Shown here one piece after another: positions 1 through 6,492 of a DNA stretch of 10,350 bases. Below the pieces are notes generated by a model that did no database searches, was not told the origin of the DNA, and was given only the letters and a program-made list of their open reading frames with translations. The first letter of the stretch is position 1. Every line of letters begins with the position of its first letter. The stretch comes from Planctomycetales bacterium. Lineage in GTDB: Bacteria; Planctomycetota; Planctomycetia; Pirellulales; UBA7805. The position numbers were made by a program, and so were the translations under genes. The stretch is taken from assembly GCA_011772275.1 (NCBI GenBank), contig WVZU01000039.1, positions 6,814 through 17,163 on the forward strand, read 5' to 3'.

Positions 1-812
1 ACAGTGCCTTCCGCCTCCGATCCAGCGATCTGGGTGGCGTCGTCGATCTGCTGGTCAATCGCCTGGTGGACCGCGCTGATCTGGTCGGGGTGGATCAATT
101 GGAATTCGAACATCCGCTGCTGGTGGACCATCCGCATGATTTCGTCCAGGGCACCGAACGCCCGCAGGCGCCCGTTGGTAACGATCGCGATCTGGTCACA
201 GATCCGCGACAGTTCGGGTAAAATGTGGCTGGTAACGATCAGCGTTTTTCCCATGGCTGCCAGCCGCAGCAACAGTCCGCGCATTTCGATGCGGGCGTGC
301 GGATCGAGCCCGTTGGCCGGTTCGTCCAGGATGAGGACGGACGGATCATGCAGCAGGGTTCTGGCGACGGCCACGCGCTGTTTCATTCCGTGGCTGAGGC
401 TTTCCACAAAACGATCTTTCATATAGGTCGCCCCCGTCGTTTCCATGACCTCGGCCACTCGTGCGCGGCGGTTCCGGGGCGGAATATCGAAAGCGGCACC
501 AAAAAAATCGAGATATTCGTGGACGCGCATGTTGTCGTAGCTGCCAAAGATGTCCGGCATGTAGCCGACCAGGCGCTTGATCTTTTGTGCGTCCAGCGAG
601 CAATCGCAGCCATCGATGGTCGCCTGGCCGCTGGTCGGTCGGGCTTGTCCGACCAGAATCCGGATCAGCGTCGTTTTCCCCGCTCCATTGGGGCCAATCA
701 CGCCCACGATATTGCCCCGTTGGACCGCGAAGCTAAAGTCCTCCAGCGCCGTAATGTCACCATAGCGTTTGGTCAGCTGCCGTGCTTCCAGCACCACCAA
801 GTTGTCAGTCAT
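1..812 (-). CDS. ABC transporter ATP-binding protein (3' end outside window)
   Basis: This is the nucleotide-binding subunit of an ABC transporter; it would sit on the cytoplasmic face and power a membrane partner by ATP hydrolysis. The 270 visible codons show Walker A (GPNGAGKTT, residues 40-48), the signature LSHGMKQ (139-145), Walker B VLILDEP (159-165, with catalytic Glu164) and the H-loop TSH (His196). At the Q-loop position the sequence is GYMPD, with Asp87 in place of Gln; I recall this form from ABC-2-type exporters related to the CcmA/GldA group, so it is probably a family trait. The ATG at 812-810 gives a normal N-terminus, with a beta strand leading into Walker A. It starts 5 bases after the stop of the upstream membrane protein, so the two are probably co-transcribed and translationally coupled. 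No stop is reached before position 1. The substrate cannot be told; a permease is expected just beyond the left edge. Confidence 0.93.
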   Translation of the reverse strand, partial: MTDNLVVLEARQLTKRYGDITALEDFSFAVQRGNIVGVIGPNGAGKTTLIRILVGQARPTSGQATIDGCDCSLDAQKIKRLVGYMPDIFGSYDNMRVHEYLDFFGAAFDIPPRNRRARVAEVMETTGATYMKDRFVESLSHGMKQRVAVARTLLHDPSVLILDEPANGLDPHARIEMRGLLLRLAAMGKTLIVTSHILPELSRICDQIAIVTNGRLRAFGALDEIMRMVHQQRMFEFQLIHPDQISAVHQAIDQQIDDATQIAGSEAEGT

Positions 813-817
813 GTTGG

Positions 818-3253
818 CTACTCGATTGTTCGTCCGCGGACTTCAAGTTGCACGTCTTCGATATTCCAGCCTGCGGTGGAAATATCGGCTTTCGCCTCCC
901 CGGCAAGATCGCTGATCTGCAGCCCGAATCGCAGGCCGCCCTCTTCGTCCATCGGCAACAGGTCGGCCTGGTCGATTTCCAACCTCACGATTCCAACCGG
1001 ACTGTCCCGGCGCTCGATCAATTCGTAACGGTCGCCGCGGTCGCCCAGCAGTTCCAGTGTGCGGTTGGGTGCTGTGATGGAAATCACCATCTTCGCCGCC
1101 TGGACTTCGACCGGCAGAAGGGACGGCGGCAGCTGGAAGCGGAGATAAACGTCCCCTCTCTTGGTTCGCTGTCCCAACCAGACCTGTTTCATGTTGTCGT
1201 ATAAGGTACCAATGGCCGAGCGTCCCGGAGCAGGAATGGCCTGGTAAGCGACCAAGGGCGAGGGGATCACGAAGTCGGTGCCGTTGGCCGGCCGCTCGAT
1301 TTCCAGCGGGATCGCCACCAGCGCCGCGCCCCGCTCTTGCGCCCCGGGGCCAAATTCAAAACCGGTGGCCAGCGGAGCGGCCCAGGTCAGCAACGTCGGC
1401 CGCTGGGCGTAGGGTGCTTCTTGCAAGCGCTGTAGCAGGTTGCGGAAAACTTCCTGGCGGCGCCGCTGGCGATCCGATACCAGCGTACTGGCCAGAAACT
1501 GACCCCGGGCCAGCACGGCATCGGGGCCGGCGGTAAACCGATGGCCGTCGCCAAACGTGACGGCCAGTTGGGAACGGGTGGGCGTCGTGATCAGGGCGTC
1601 TGCCAGATCCTGGAAAGGTCCGCTAAAAACGGAGCCTGTCAGGCCCTGGGGGCCCACGGTGGCGACGGCCGTTAACGGTGCGGCGAGGTCGGTGTCCCAC
1701 TGAAAGGGGGTCAGTTGCATGCCGGCCGGCAGTCGCAGGTTTTCCCAACGCCAGCGGTCCAGGTCGGTCCAGATCATGCGGATGGTCTTCCCCCCCTGGC
1801 TGGCCATGTCCGGTACGAACATGCCGCCCCGCTGGCCGGCCAGCACCCCCTGCGAACCGTGGGGAAAATAGAGGGCCATCAAGCCCCTCAGCGACAGATC
1901 TTCCGAGCCGGCTGTGACTTCGACCAGCTGCCCCGTGGCAACGGTGGCGGGAAACTGCGTGCGAGACGCATGTCCCATCCCCCCCAAGAGACCCGCGGTG
2001 ATCACCGCGGCGGCGGGGCCGATCCAGCCCAGATGTTCCAGCCGGCCCCGCCGCTGCAGGGCCACCCCGCAGGTCGCCAGCCCCGCACAGAAGAGCCCCA
2101 GTGCCAGGGCCACGCTGTGCCGAGCGGCAATTTGGTAGCCGACTTGTTCGGAGACGAAGGCCGCCAGTTCTTCGTTGGGTAAGGGTGGTGTCGACTGGTC
2201 GAACAGAAAACTTTCGCCCAGGTGCTCTAACGGCGCGGTGGCCACCCTGCGGGAACCGTTCTCGGCCGTCTGCGGATCGCCCTGGGCGGGCAACCGCGTC
2301 CAGCCGCGGCCCCCCAGTGTCGTGAATAGTACCAGGCCGCGACCAACTGGCTTCCAGAAGGAAACCGGCCAGCCGTTGACTTCGTGCTGTACGCGAACAT
2401 CTTCAGGGATGAAGCGCGCCAGCGGGATTGGATCTTCGAACCACCGCCGCTTGGCCACCGACGGCTGCTTGCCGCGCCTCTGACCGATGATCTCCACTTC
2501 GCTCAACTCAACTTGGTCGACCCCATACGACTTAAACGCGTCTCCCAACAGGAGGCGGACGGTCTCCGGGCGGACTTGATCCAGCATGATCCACAGCCGG
2601 CCGCCCCCCTGCAGCCAGCGACGGATGCCAACATAAGCGGCGGCGTCATCGCCCAGGCGGTCGCTGCAGATCACCAGGTGGTCCAGGTTCTCCAACGACC
2701 GAGCGTCGGGAGGGAGGCGGTTGTGGTCCAGCACGGCCAGGCCCCCGCGGAGGCGGTGTGCTGTTCGCATCGCTATCGCGGCTTCGAACGCATCGCTCTC
2801 TTCCCCATCCCACAAAATCCCCGTCAGGTACCGCTGGTGATTCACGCGAACCAGGCCGGGCTGAAACATCGCGCCGTGCCGGTCGCGGTAGACCGTATCT
2901 TTTCCTTGCGATCGATCGATCAAGTACGCGCGGGTCGGCAGGAGGGTCCGATGGGCAGGCAGGTTGACCGGTATCCGCACGGGCATCCACGATTGGCGGC
3001 GGCTCCGCGGCGGGACCCACAGCTGGCGGGCGTATTGCAGATGCGGTCTGCCGTCGAAGTGGGTGGTGACCAGCATCCGTACTTCTTCGTGACCCGGGTT
3101 GGTGACGTCGACCGCGACCAGCCCCCACTTGCCGGGCGCCAAGTTGCCCGTTCCCGCCGTTCCATCATGGCTGTTCAAGCGAGGGCTCTGCCCTCCCACC
3201 GGTGGGGTGAGAAGGGTCGCGAGGGTGACGGCCAACAGGAAGGGGTGTCTCAT
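818..3253 (-). CDS. Exported membrane-anchored protein of unknown function, partner of ABC ATPase
   Basis: This 811-residue protein belongs to no family I can name with certainty. The chosen ATG at 3253 starts a clean signal peptide (MRHPFLLAVTLATLL, ending near GGQS). The frame stays open 35 codons further upstream, but those codons are proline- and arginine-rich and look non-coding. Residues about 30-135 look like a beta-rich extracytoplasmic domain. Residues about 170-310 resemble a Rossmann or glutamine-amidotransferase-like fold (strands LAVLDH, LDHLVICS, GGRLWIML, GRGLVLFTTLGG), as in the extracytoplasmic parts of GldG-like and DUF4350-like proteins; I see no catalytic triad. Two hydrophobic segments lie at about 378-400 and 411-427. 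A long C-terminal part ends in beta-rich sequence. Its stop is 5 bases before the ABC ATPase start, so it is probably the accessory subunit of that ABC system. The coding call is firm; the function is inferred only from context. Confidence 0.85.
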   Translation of the reverse strand: MRHPFLLAVTLATLLTPPVGGQSPRLNSHDGTAGTGNLAPGKWGLVAVDVTNPGHEEVRMLVTTHFDGRPHLQYARQLWVPPRSRRQSWMPVRIPVNLPAHRTLLPTRAYLIDRSQGKDTVYRDRHGAMFQPGLVRVNHQRYLTGILWDGEESDAFEAAIAMRTAHRLRGGLAVLDHNRLPPDARSLENLDHLVICSDRLGDDAAAYVGIRRWLQGGGRLWIMLDQVRPETVRLLLGDAFKSYGVDQVELSEVEIIGQRRGKQPSVAKRRWFEDPIPLARFIPEDVRVQHEVNGWPVSFWKPVGRGLVLFTTLGGRGWTRLPAQGDPQTAENGSRRVATAPLEHLGESFLFDQSTPPLPNEELAAFVSEQVGYQIAARHSVALALGLFCAGLATCGVALQRRGRLEHLGWIGPAAAVITAGLLGGMGHASRTQFPATVATGQLVEVTAGSEDLSLRGLMALYFPHGSQGVLAGQRGGMFVPDMASQGGKTIRMIWTDLDRWRWENLRLPAGMQLTPFQWDTDLAAPLTAVATVGPQGLTGSVFSGPFQDLADALITTPTRSQLAVTFGDGHRFTAGPDAVLARGQFLASTLVSDRQRRRQEVFRNLLQRLQEAPYAQRPTLLTWAAPLATGFEFGPGAQERGAALVAIPLEIERPANGTDFVIPSPLVAYQAIPAPGRSAIGTLYDNMKQVWLGQRTKRGDVYLRFQLPPSLLPVEVQAAKMVISITAPNRTLELLGDRGDRYELIERRDSPVGIVRLEIDQADLLPMDEEGGLRFGLQISDLAGEAKADISTAGWNIEDVQLEVRGRTIE

Positions 3254-3340
3254 GTTCGGATGGATGCAGCCGCTGGCGGCGGCGGGCAGGTTGGCGAGCA
3301 GCCGGCTGGTGAACCACGGGAATCGGGGATGCGGGGATGG

Positions 3341-3353
3341 ATTTAATTTTACA
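3341..3353 (-). promoter_or_regulatory. AT-rich promoter-like element upstream of the membrane protein gene
   Basis: On the minus strand this reads TGTAAAATTAAAT, an AT-rich island in an otherwise very GC-rich gap, about 88 bases before the start at 3253. TAAAAT could serve as a -10 box, but no good -35 box lies 16-18 bases upstream. It is a weak candidate for separate transcription of the membrane protein and ABC ATPase pair. Confidence 0.2.
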
Positions 3354-3394
3354 GCCAAACCTACCGGTTCGCACCGCCCTGCGAAGGTCCCGCT

Positions 3395-3424
3395 GCGGGC
3401 GACCTGCCGCGACAGGTCCGCCGC
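3395..3424 (-). terminator. GC-rich hairpin after ribBA, possible terminator
   Basis: GACCTG (3401-3406) and CAGGTC (3413-3418) pair perfectly around a 6-base loop. Pairing extends outward by five more base pairs (3395-3400 with 3420-3424) across two single-base bulges. The hairpin lies about 20 bases past the ribBA stop. No T-tract follows on the minus strand, so it does not meet the usual definition of an intrinsic terminator. It may instead stabilise the 3' end or assist factor-dependent termination. Confidence 0.3.
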
Positions 3425-3442
3425 CCCTCGCCAAGCTGCGGC

Positions 3443-4654
3443 CTAACGCTGGCCGACATCCGGCAGCCGGTGCCCCAATTTATCCCGCTTGGTCTCCAGG
3501 TAGCGGGCGTTGTGTTCGTGAATGGGAGGCATGATGGGGATCTGGTCGACCACTTCCAGATCGAACCCGCCGTAGATGAAGGCGTCGGTCTTTTTGGGGT
3601 TGTTGGTCAGCAAGCGGACTTTGCTCAGCCCCAGGTCTTTCAGCAGCTGGATACCGATCCCGTAATCGCGCGGGTCGGCTTTGAAGCCCAGTGCCAGGTT
3701 CGCCTCGACGGTGTCCAAGCCTTCGTCCTGCAGCTGGTAAGCCTTGATCTTGTCCATCAGGCCGATACCGCGTCCTTCCTGGGGCAAATAGACCAGCACG
3801 CCGACACCCTCGTTGGCGATCGTCTCCAATGCCATTTGCAATTGATCGCCGCAATCGCAGCGCAGCGATCCCAGCAGGTCGCCGCTGAAACAGGAAGAGT
3901 GGAGCCGCACCAGGGGTGCGGCCACTTTCTGCAGATCGCCCATGACCAGCACCAGTGGCTCTTGCGTTTCGTACTGCACGCCGTAGGCGATCAGGGTGCC
4001 TTGGCCATACCGCGTCGGCAGCTGGCATTCCGCCTTGCGGTAGACCAGCTTTTCGCGGACCCGCCGATACCGGATCAGCTCTTCAATCGACGTAATCCGC
4101 AGGTCGTGTTCCTGGGCGATCTGGAACAGCCGATCCCGGCTGGCGCGGTCACCCTGCTGGTCCAAGATCTCGCACAGGACACCCGCCGGTGCCAGCCCGG
4201 CCAGCCGCGCCAAATCGACCGCCGCTTCGGTATGCCCGGCCCGGCGCAGCACGCCTCCCTCCTTGGCGGTCAAGGGAAACAAATGGCCGGGGTGAACGAA
4301 GTCCGTCGGTTTGCTGGTCGGATCAACGATCGCCTGGATGGTGGCCGCCCTTTCTAGAGCCGTGATGCCGGTTTTGCAGGAACGATGGTCGACCGGAACG
4401 GTGAACGACGTACCCAACGGCGCCGTGTTGTCCCTGACCATCGGCTTGAGATGCAAGCGTTCGGCGACATCCGGTAGGATGGGCATGCAAAGCTGTCCCC
4501 CCGCGCGGATCATAAAGTTGACCAGCTGAGGAGTCGCCTTTTCGGCAGCACAGACAAAATCGCCTTCGTTCTCCCGGTCCTCGGCATCGACCACGATCAC
4601 CACCTCGCCCTTGCCGATGGCCTGGATGGTTTGTTCAATCGTCGAAAATTTCAT
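3443..4654 (-). CDS. ribBA: Bifunctional 3,4-dihydroxy-2-butanone-4-phosphate synthase / GTP cyclohydrolase II
   Basis: RibBA makes both riboflavin precursors in the cytoplasm: DHBP from ribulose 5-phosphate (N-terminal half) and the pyrimidine precursor from GTP (C-terminal half). The DHBP synthase half (about 1-200) has the acidic loop [10 protein letters not shown] (23-32), Cys56, GHTEA (His141) and CE at 161-162. The GTP cyclohydrolase II half (about 205-395) has zinc ligands Cys255, Cys266 and Cys268 with the spacing of E. coli RibA, plus EGRGIGL (293-299), Tyr306 and Arg329, which match by spacing E. coli RibA Tyr105 and Arg128. Both halves therefore look active, and 403 residues is normal for the fusion. 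The ATG at 4654 gives MKFSTIEQ, the usual N-terminus; the open frame upstream is proline-rich and rejected. Two stretches are unusual: HSSC replaces HSEC at the zinc site, and [10 protein letters not shown] replaces the common G-x-TTGIS segment. No FMN riboswitch is visible upstream. Confidence 0.96.
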   Translation of the reverse strand: MKFSTIEQTIQAIGKGEVVIVVDAEDRENEGDFVCAAEKATPQLVNFMIRAGGQLCMPILPDVAERLHLKPMVRDNTAPLGTSFTVPVDHRSCKTGITALERAATIQAIVDPTSKPTDFVHPGHLFPLTAKEGGVLRRAGHTEAAVDLARLAGLAPAGVLCEILDQQGDRASRDRLFQIAQEHDLRITSIEELIRYRRVREKLVYRKAECQLPTRYGQGTLIAYGVQYETQEPLVLVMGDLQKVAAPLVRLHSSCFSGDLLGSLRCDCGDQLQMALETIANEGVGVLVYLPQEGRGIGLMDKIKAYQLQDEGLDTVEANLALGFKADPRDYGIGIQLLKDLGLSKVRLLTNNPKKTDAFIYGGFDLEVVDQIPIMPPIHEHNARYLETKRDKLGHRLPDVGQR

Positions 4655-4753
4655 GGTGGGTTGCCGGTGGCGGCCTGCCGGGGGAGGGAAGGGGGTTGGG
4701 GTACGGGGAGGCAGAGCGGTGTGATCTGTGGGTCCCCCCATCCCATCAGTAGG

Positions 4754-4762
4754 GTATTATAC
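4754..4762. promoter_or_regulatory. Symmetric -10 element in the divergent ribBA / hypothetical-gene promoter region
   Basis: GTATTATAC is an odd-length perfect palindrome about the central T. Read on the minus strand it contains TATAAT, a perfect -10 box about 100 bases before the ribBA start; on the plus strand it contains TATTAT, about 58 bases before the start at 4818. Neither strand has a convincing -35 box at 16-18 bases. It is the only strongly TA-rich site in the 163-base gap. Bacterial promoters with symmetric -10 elements that fire both ways are known. The call here rests on sequence and gene orientation alone. Confidence 0.4.
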
Positions 4763-4817
4763 GAGCTGCAGCCCGCATCGAGTATCCCGCCCCGCAATCC
4801 GTAACCTGTGTTTCGCC

Positions 4818-5651
4818 ATGTTGCCGCGAGAGGAGTTGATTGAGCAGGCCTATTTTTTCCGCACGCTACGCGAGCGTGCGGCCCTGGCGATTCCCAGCCA
4901 GGAGGTCCTGCTGACAATCCGGGAGGAGATTTTGGCGACGACGAAGTTGCCGCTGGCGATCGATTTTCTGTGTGGCGAATTGATGATGCATGGCGTTTTT
5001 GCCCCCGGCATGGCCCGGCTGCCCCATTATTTCACCCCCTTCCAGACGTTTGTGATTTCGCAGGCCGAGGACGAACGGGGCCGCTTTGACCTGAATGTCG
5101 GCTTGCTGATCTTGGAGCGGGAGGCCGAGTATCGGGCTGGCGAGCCGACGCGGCAGGGGTTGTTTCTGTACCAGTTCGAATCGATCTGCCGTAATCGGAT
5201 GAAGTACGATCCCGGCTTGCTGGCGGTGGCCGAGGACCCGGGCTTTGACCAGCCGTGGCGGGAGTGGATCTTGACGGTGCGACGTCAGGTGGGGTTAGTC
5301 GAGCTGGGGGACCTGATCTACGTTCGCAGTCAGCACTACCATCAGCGTCGGCAGCGGGAGGGGCACACCGGTCCGCCGCCGGCCCCGGTCCTGTTTGGCG
5401 AAAAAGAGGGCCGGATTGCCACCGCCACGCGAGGCAAAGACCCCTTGCTGCTGTTCGCCGCGTTGCACCGCCAGCTGGGGTACCCGGAGGTGCCCAAGCC
5501 CTCCCTGCTGGACGACCGCCGTGACGTCCTGCCGCTGCTGCTTCGCCGCGTCGACCGCCTGGAAGCTCGACTCAAGCTTCTCGAAGAAGAGGCCAAGGGG
5601 GGAATCGACATCGCACGATTTTATGGGAATCCAGGCCAGCCCCCGTCGTAA
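4818..5651 (+). CDS. Conserved hypothetical protein, probably planctomycete-specific
   Basis: This encodes 277 residues with no enzyme motif or domain I can name. The ATG at 4818 gives MLPREELIEQAYFF; the open frame extends upstream to 4728, but that segment is irregular and overlaps the promoter region. The body (1-175) looks mostly helical and is rich in charged and aromatic residues (PHYFTPFQTFV at 69-79, QFESICRNRMKYDPGL at 119-134). It has no signal peptide or membrane span, so it is probably cytoplasmic. Residues 170-215 form a basic, proline-containing linker. Residues about 228-262 form a leucine- and arginine/glutamate-rich helix suited to a coiled coil. The wording resembles hypothetical proteins I associate with planctomycetes, but that is recall, not a search. 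It stands alone, divergent from ribBA, with a 302-base gap before the next gene, so context gives little. The coding call is strong because of its regular composition and typical length; the function is unknown. Confidence 0.85.
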   Translation: MLPREELIEQAYFFRTLRERAALAIPSQEVLLTIREEILATTKLPLAIDFLCGELMMHGVFAPGMARLPHYFTPFQTFVISQAEDERGRFDLNVGLLILEREAEYRAGEPTRQGLFLYQFESICRNRMKYDPGLLAVAEDPGFDQPWREWILTVRRQVGLVELGDLIYVRSQHYHQRRQREGHTGPPPAPVLFGEKEGRIATATRGKDPLLLFAALHRQLGYPEVPKPSLLDDRRDVLPLLLRRVDRLEARLKLLEEEAKGGIDIARFYGNPGQPPS

Positions 5652-5751
5652 AGACCCGCGTCTGGCGGCCGGCTGCCCAGCCACCCCGGCAGGGCCAGGG
5701 CCGTGGCGGGGTGACGCGGCGCGGGGTGGTGAATTTCGCGCGATTTTCCGG

Positions 5752-5780
5752 TTCAACCCCGCCGATCTTCGTGGTACACT
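5752..5780 (+). promoter_or_regulatory. Extended -10 promoter candidate for the CBS-korAB cluster
   Basis: TACACT (5775-5780) is preceded by TGG, giving the extended -10 pattern TGnTACACT. A weak -35-like TTCAAC (5752-5757) lies 17 bases upstream. An extended -10 can compensate for a poor -35 in sigma-70-type promoters. Transcription would begin near 5787, leaving a leader of about 165 bases before the GTG at 5954. Confidence 0.4.
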
Positions 5781-5936
5781 GACGGAAAGCGCGACCCGGC
5801 TTCCCAGCCCGCAAACCGATGGTCTGCACCCTGCGGGTGACCTGCCGCCGTCGTCCCGCTGGCCGGTCCCTGACAACGCACAAGGAATTCGCAAAAGGGT
5901 CAACTTCCTGCGAACTTTTCCCGTGGGTTGAGCAAC

Positions 5937-5942
5937 GAGGAA
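5937..5942 (+). promoter_or_regulatory. Ribosome binding site supporting a GTG start
   Basis: GAGGAA lies 11 bases upstream of the GTG at 5954. It is the only purine-rich Shine-Dalgarno-like stretch near the beginning of the CBS homology. The spacing is a little long. It supports the GTG start over the ATG at 5819, whose first 45 codons look non-coding. Confidence 0.45.
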
Positions 5943-5953
5943 TCGATTCGGAC

Positions 5954-6418
5954 GTGGACATCAAGCTGAATATCAACTCGGATTTCGTGCAGCAAGCCAA
6001 AGGGGCCGAACCGGTGGTGGTCGATCCGGAGACGACGGTCCGCGAGGTGTTTGGCACGTTGCAGCTGCACGATGTTGGCAGTCTCTTGATCTGTGAGGGC
6101 AGCAAGCTGGTCGGTATTTTTACCGAACGTGATGCGTTGAAGTTGATGGCCAGCGATGCCGACCTGGACGTCCCCATCCGGGAGGTGATGACGAGCAATC
6201 CGGTGGCCATCGCCCCCGATGCCCCGATTGCCGAAGCCGTGAAGCTCATGTCGACAGGTGGTTACCGGCGCTTGCCGATTGTGGATCAAGACGGCAGCCC
6301 GGCCGGCGTCGTCAAAGTTTCCGGTATTCTGCATTACCTGGTCGACCACTTTCCCGAGACCGTATTGAACCTGCCCCCCAAGCCGAAGGTGATCATGCCC
6401 GAAAGAGAAGGTGCTTGA
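5954..6418 (+). CDS. Two-CBS-domain protein, upstream neighbour of korAB
   Basis: This is a 154-residue cytoplasmic protein made almost entirely of a CBS-domain pair (Bateman module). Such modules bind adenosine nucleotides (AMP, ADP, ATP or SAM) and act as energy or metabolite sensors. CBS1 spans about 14-72, with [20 protein letters not shown] ending at Asp60. CBS2 spans about 76-134, with the VMTSNPVAI entry and the core [13 protein letters not shown]. The GIFTERD segment holds the Thr and Asp often seen at the ribose-phosphate contact in nucleotide-binding CBS domains. The start is taken as GTG at 5954 because homology begins soon after and GAGGAA precedes it. There is no effector domain, so it would act by binding a partner. 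It lies 74 bases before korA on the same strand and resembles the CBS part of the gene after korB. A role in controlling the oxidoreductase is inferred from position only. Confidence 0.88.
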   Translation: MDIKLNINSDFVQQAKGAEPVVVDPETTVREVFGTLQLHDVGSLLICEGSKLVGIFTERDALKLMASDADLDVPIREVMTSNPVAIAPDAPIAEAVKLMSTGGYRRLPIVDQDGSPAGVVKVSGILHYLVDHFPETVLNLPPKPKVIMPEREGA

Positions 6419-6429
6419 GCATCCCGTCT

Positions 6430-6460
6430 TGCCAGCCGTTTTCCCTGCCCCTTGCTGGCA
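6430..6460 (+). other. Hairpin between the CBS gene and korA
   Basis: TGCCAGC (6430-6436) and GCTGGCA (6454-6460) form a perfect 7-bp stem around a 17-base, pyrimidine-rich loop. It ends 15 bases before the korA Shine-Dalgarno-like AAGGA. There is no T-tract. It could set relative expression inside the operon by RNA processing or partial termination, or it may be incidental. Confidence 0.3.
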
Positions 6461-6475
6461 CATTCATTGAACATG

Positions 6476-6480
6476 AAGGA
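6476..6480 (+). promoter_or_regulatory. Ribosome binding site of korA
   Basis: AAGGA lies 12 bases before the ATG at 6493. It supports that start over the TTG at 6415, which would overlap the stop of the CBS gene and add 26 residues of unlikely sequence. Confidence 0.45.
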
Positions 6481-6492
6481 ACGACCACCACG

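Larger units (their letters stand above)
5652..5953. other. 302-base non-coding gap before the CBS-korAB cluster
   Basis: No gene is credible here. The frame open from 5819 on the plus strand only extends the CBS gene upstream with arginine- and cysteine-rich sequence that does not look like protein. The gap holds a GC-rich imperfect inverted repeat just after the hypothetical gene (CTGCC 5673-5677 with GGCAG 5688-5692, no T-tract), the promoter candidate at 5752-5780, and a leader of about 165 bases. Near its end TTCGCA (5888-5893) can pair with TGCGAA (5909-5914) around a 15-base loop. No known riboswitch core was recognised. Confidence 0.6.

Noticed and set aside
2905..2924. GATCGATCGATC near-palindrome
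   Set aside because: It lies inside the membrane protein gene, is fully explained by codons for Leu-Ile-Asp-Arg-Ser, and has no partner site.
2384..3346. A 320-codon plus-strand open frame opposite the exported membrane protein gene
   Set aside because: It is antisense to a gene with a signal peptide and membrane spans. The product is Arg/Gln/Ala-rich with no recognisable motif.
3470..4357. A 295-codon plus-strand open frame opposite ribBA
   Set aside because: It is the shadow of a gene whose catalytic residues are all identifiable on the minus strand.
4655..4817. Possible FMN riboswitch upstream of ribBA
   Set aside because: The conserved RFN blocks are not present on the minus strand and the gap is short; the leader is a plain pyrimidine-rich stretch.
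5667..5696. GC-rich inverted repeat after the hypothetical gene as an intrinsic terminator
   Set aside because: The stem is only 5 bp with an internal loop outside it, and no T-tract follows; in such GC-rich sequence it may occur by chance.
5819..5953. ATG at 5819 as start of the first CBS protein
   Set aside because: The 45 added codons are Arg/Cys-rich and unlike a CBS N-terminus. The GTG at 5954 is preceded by GAGGAA and directly fronts the homology.
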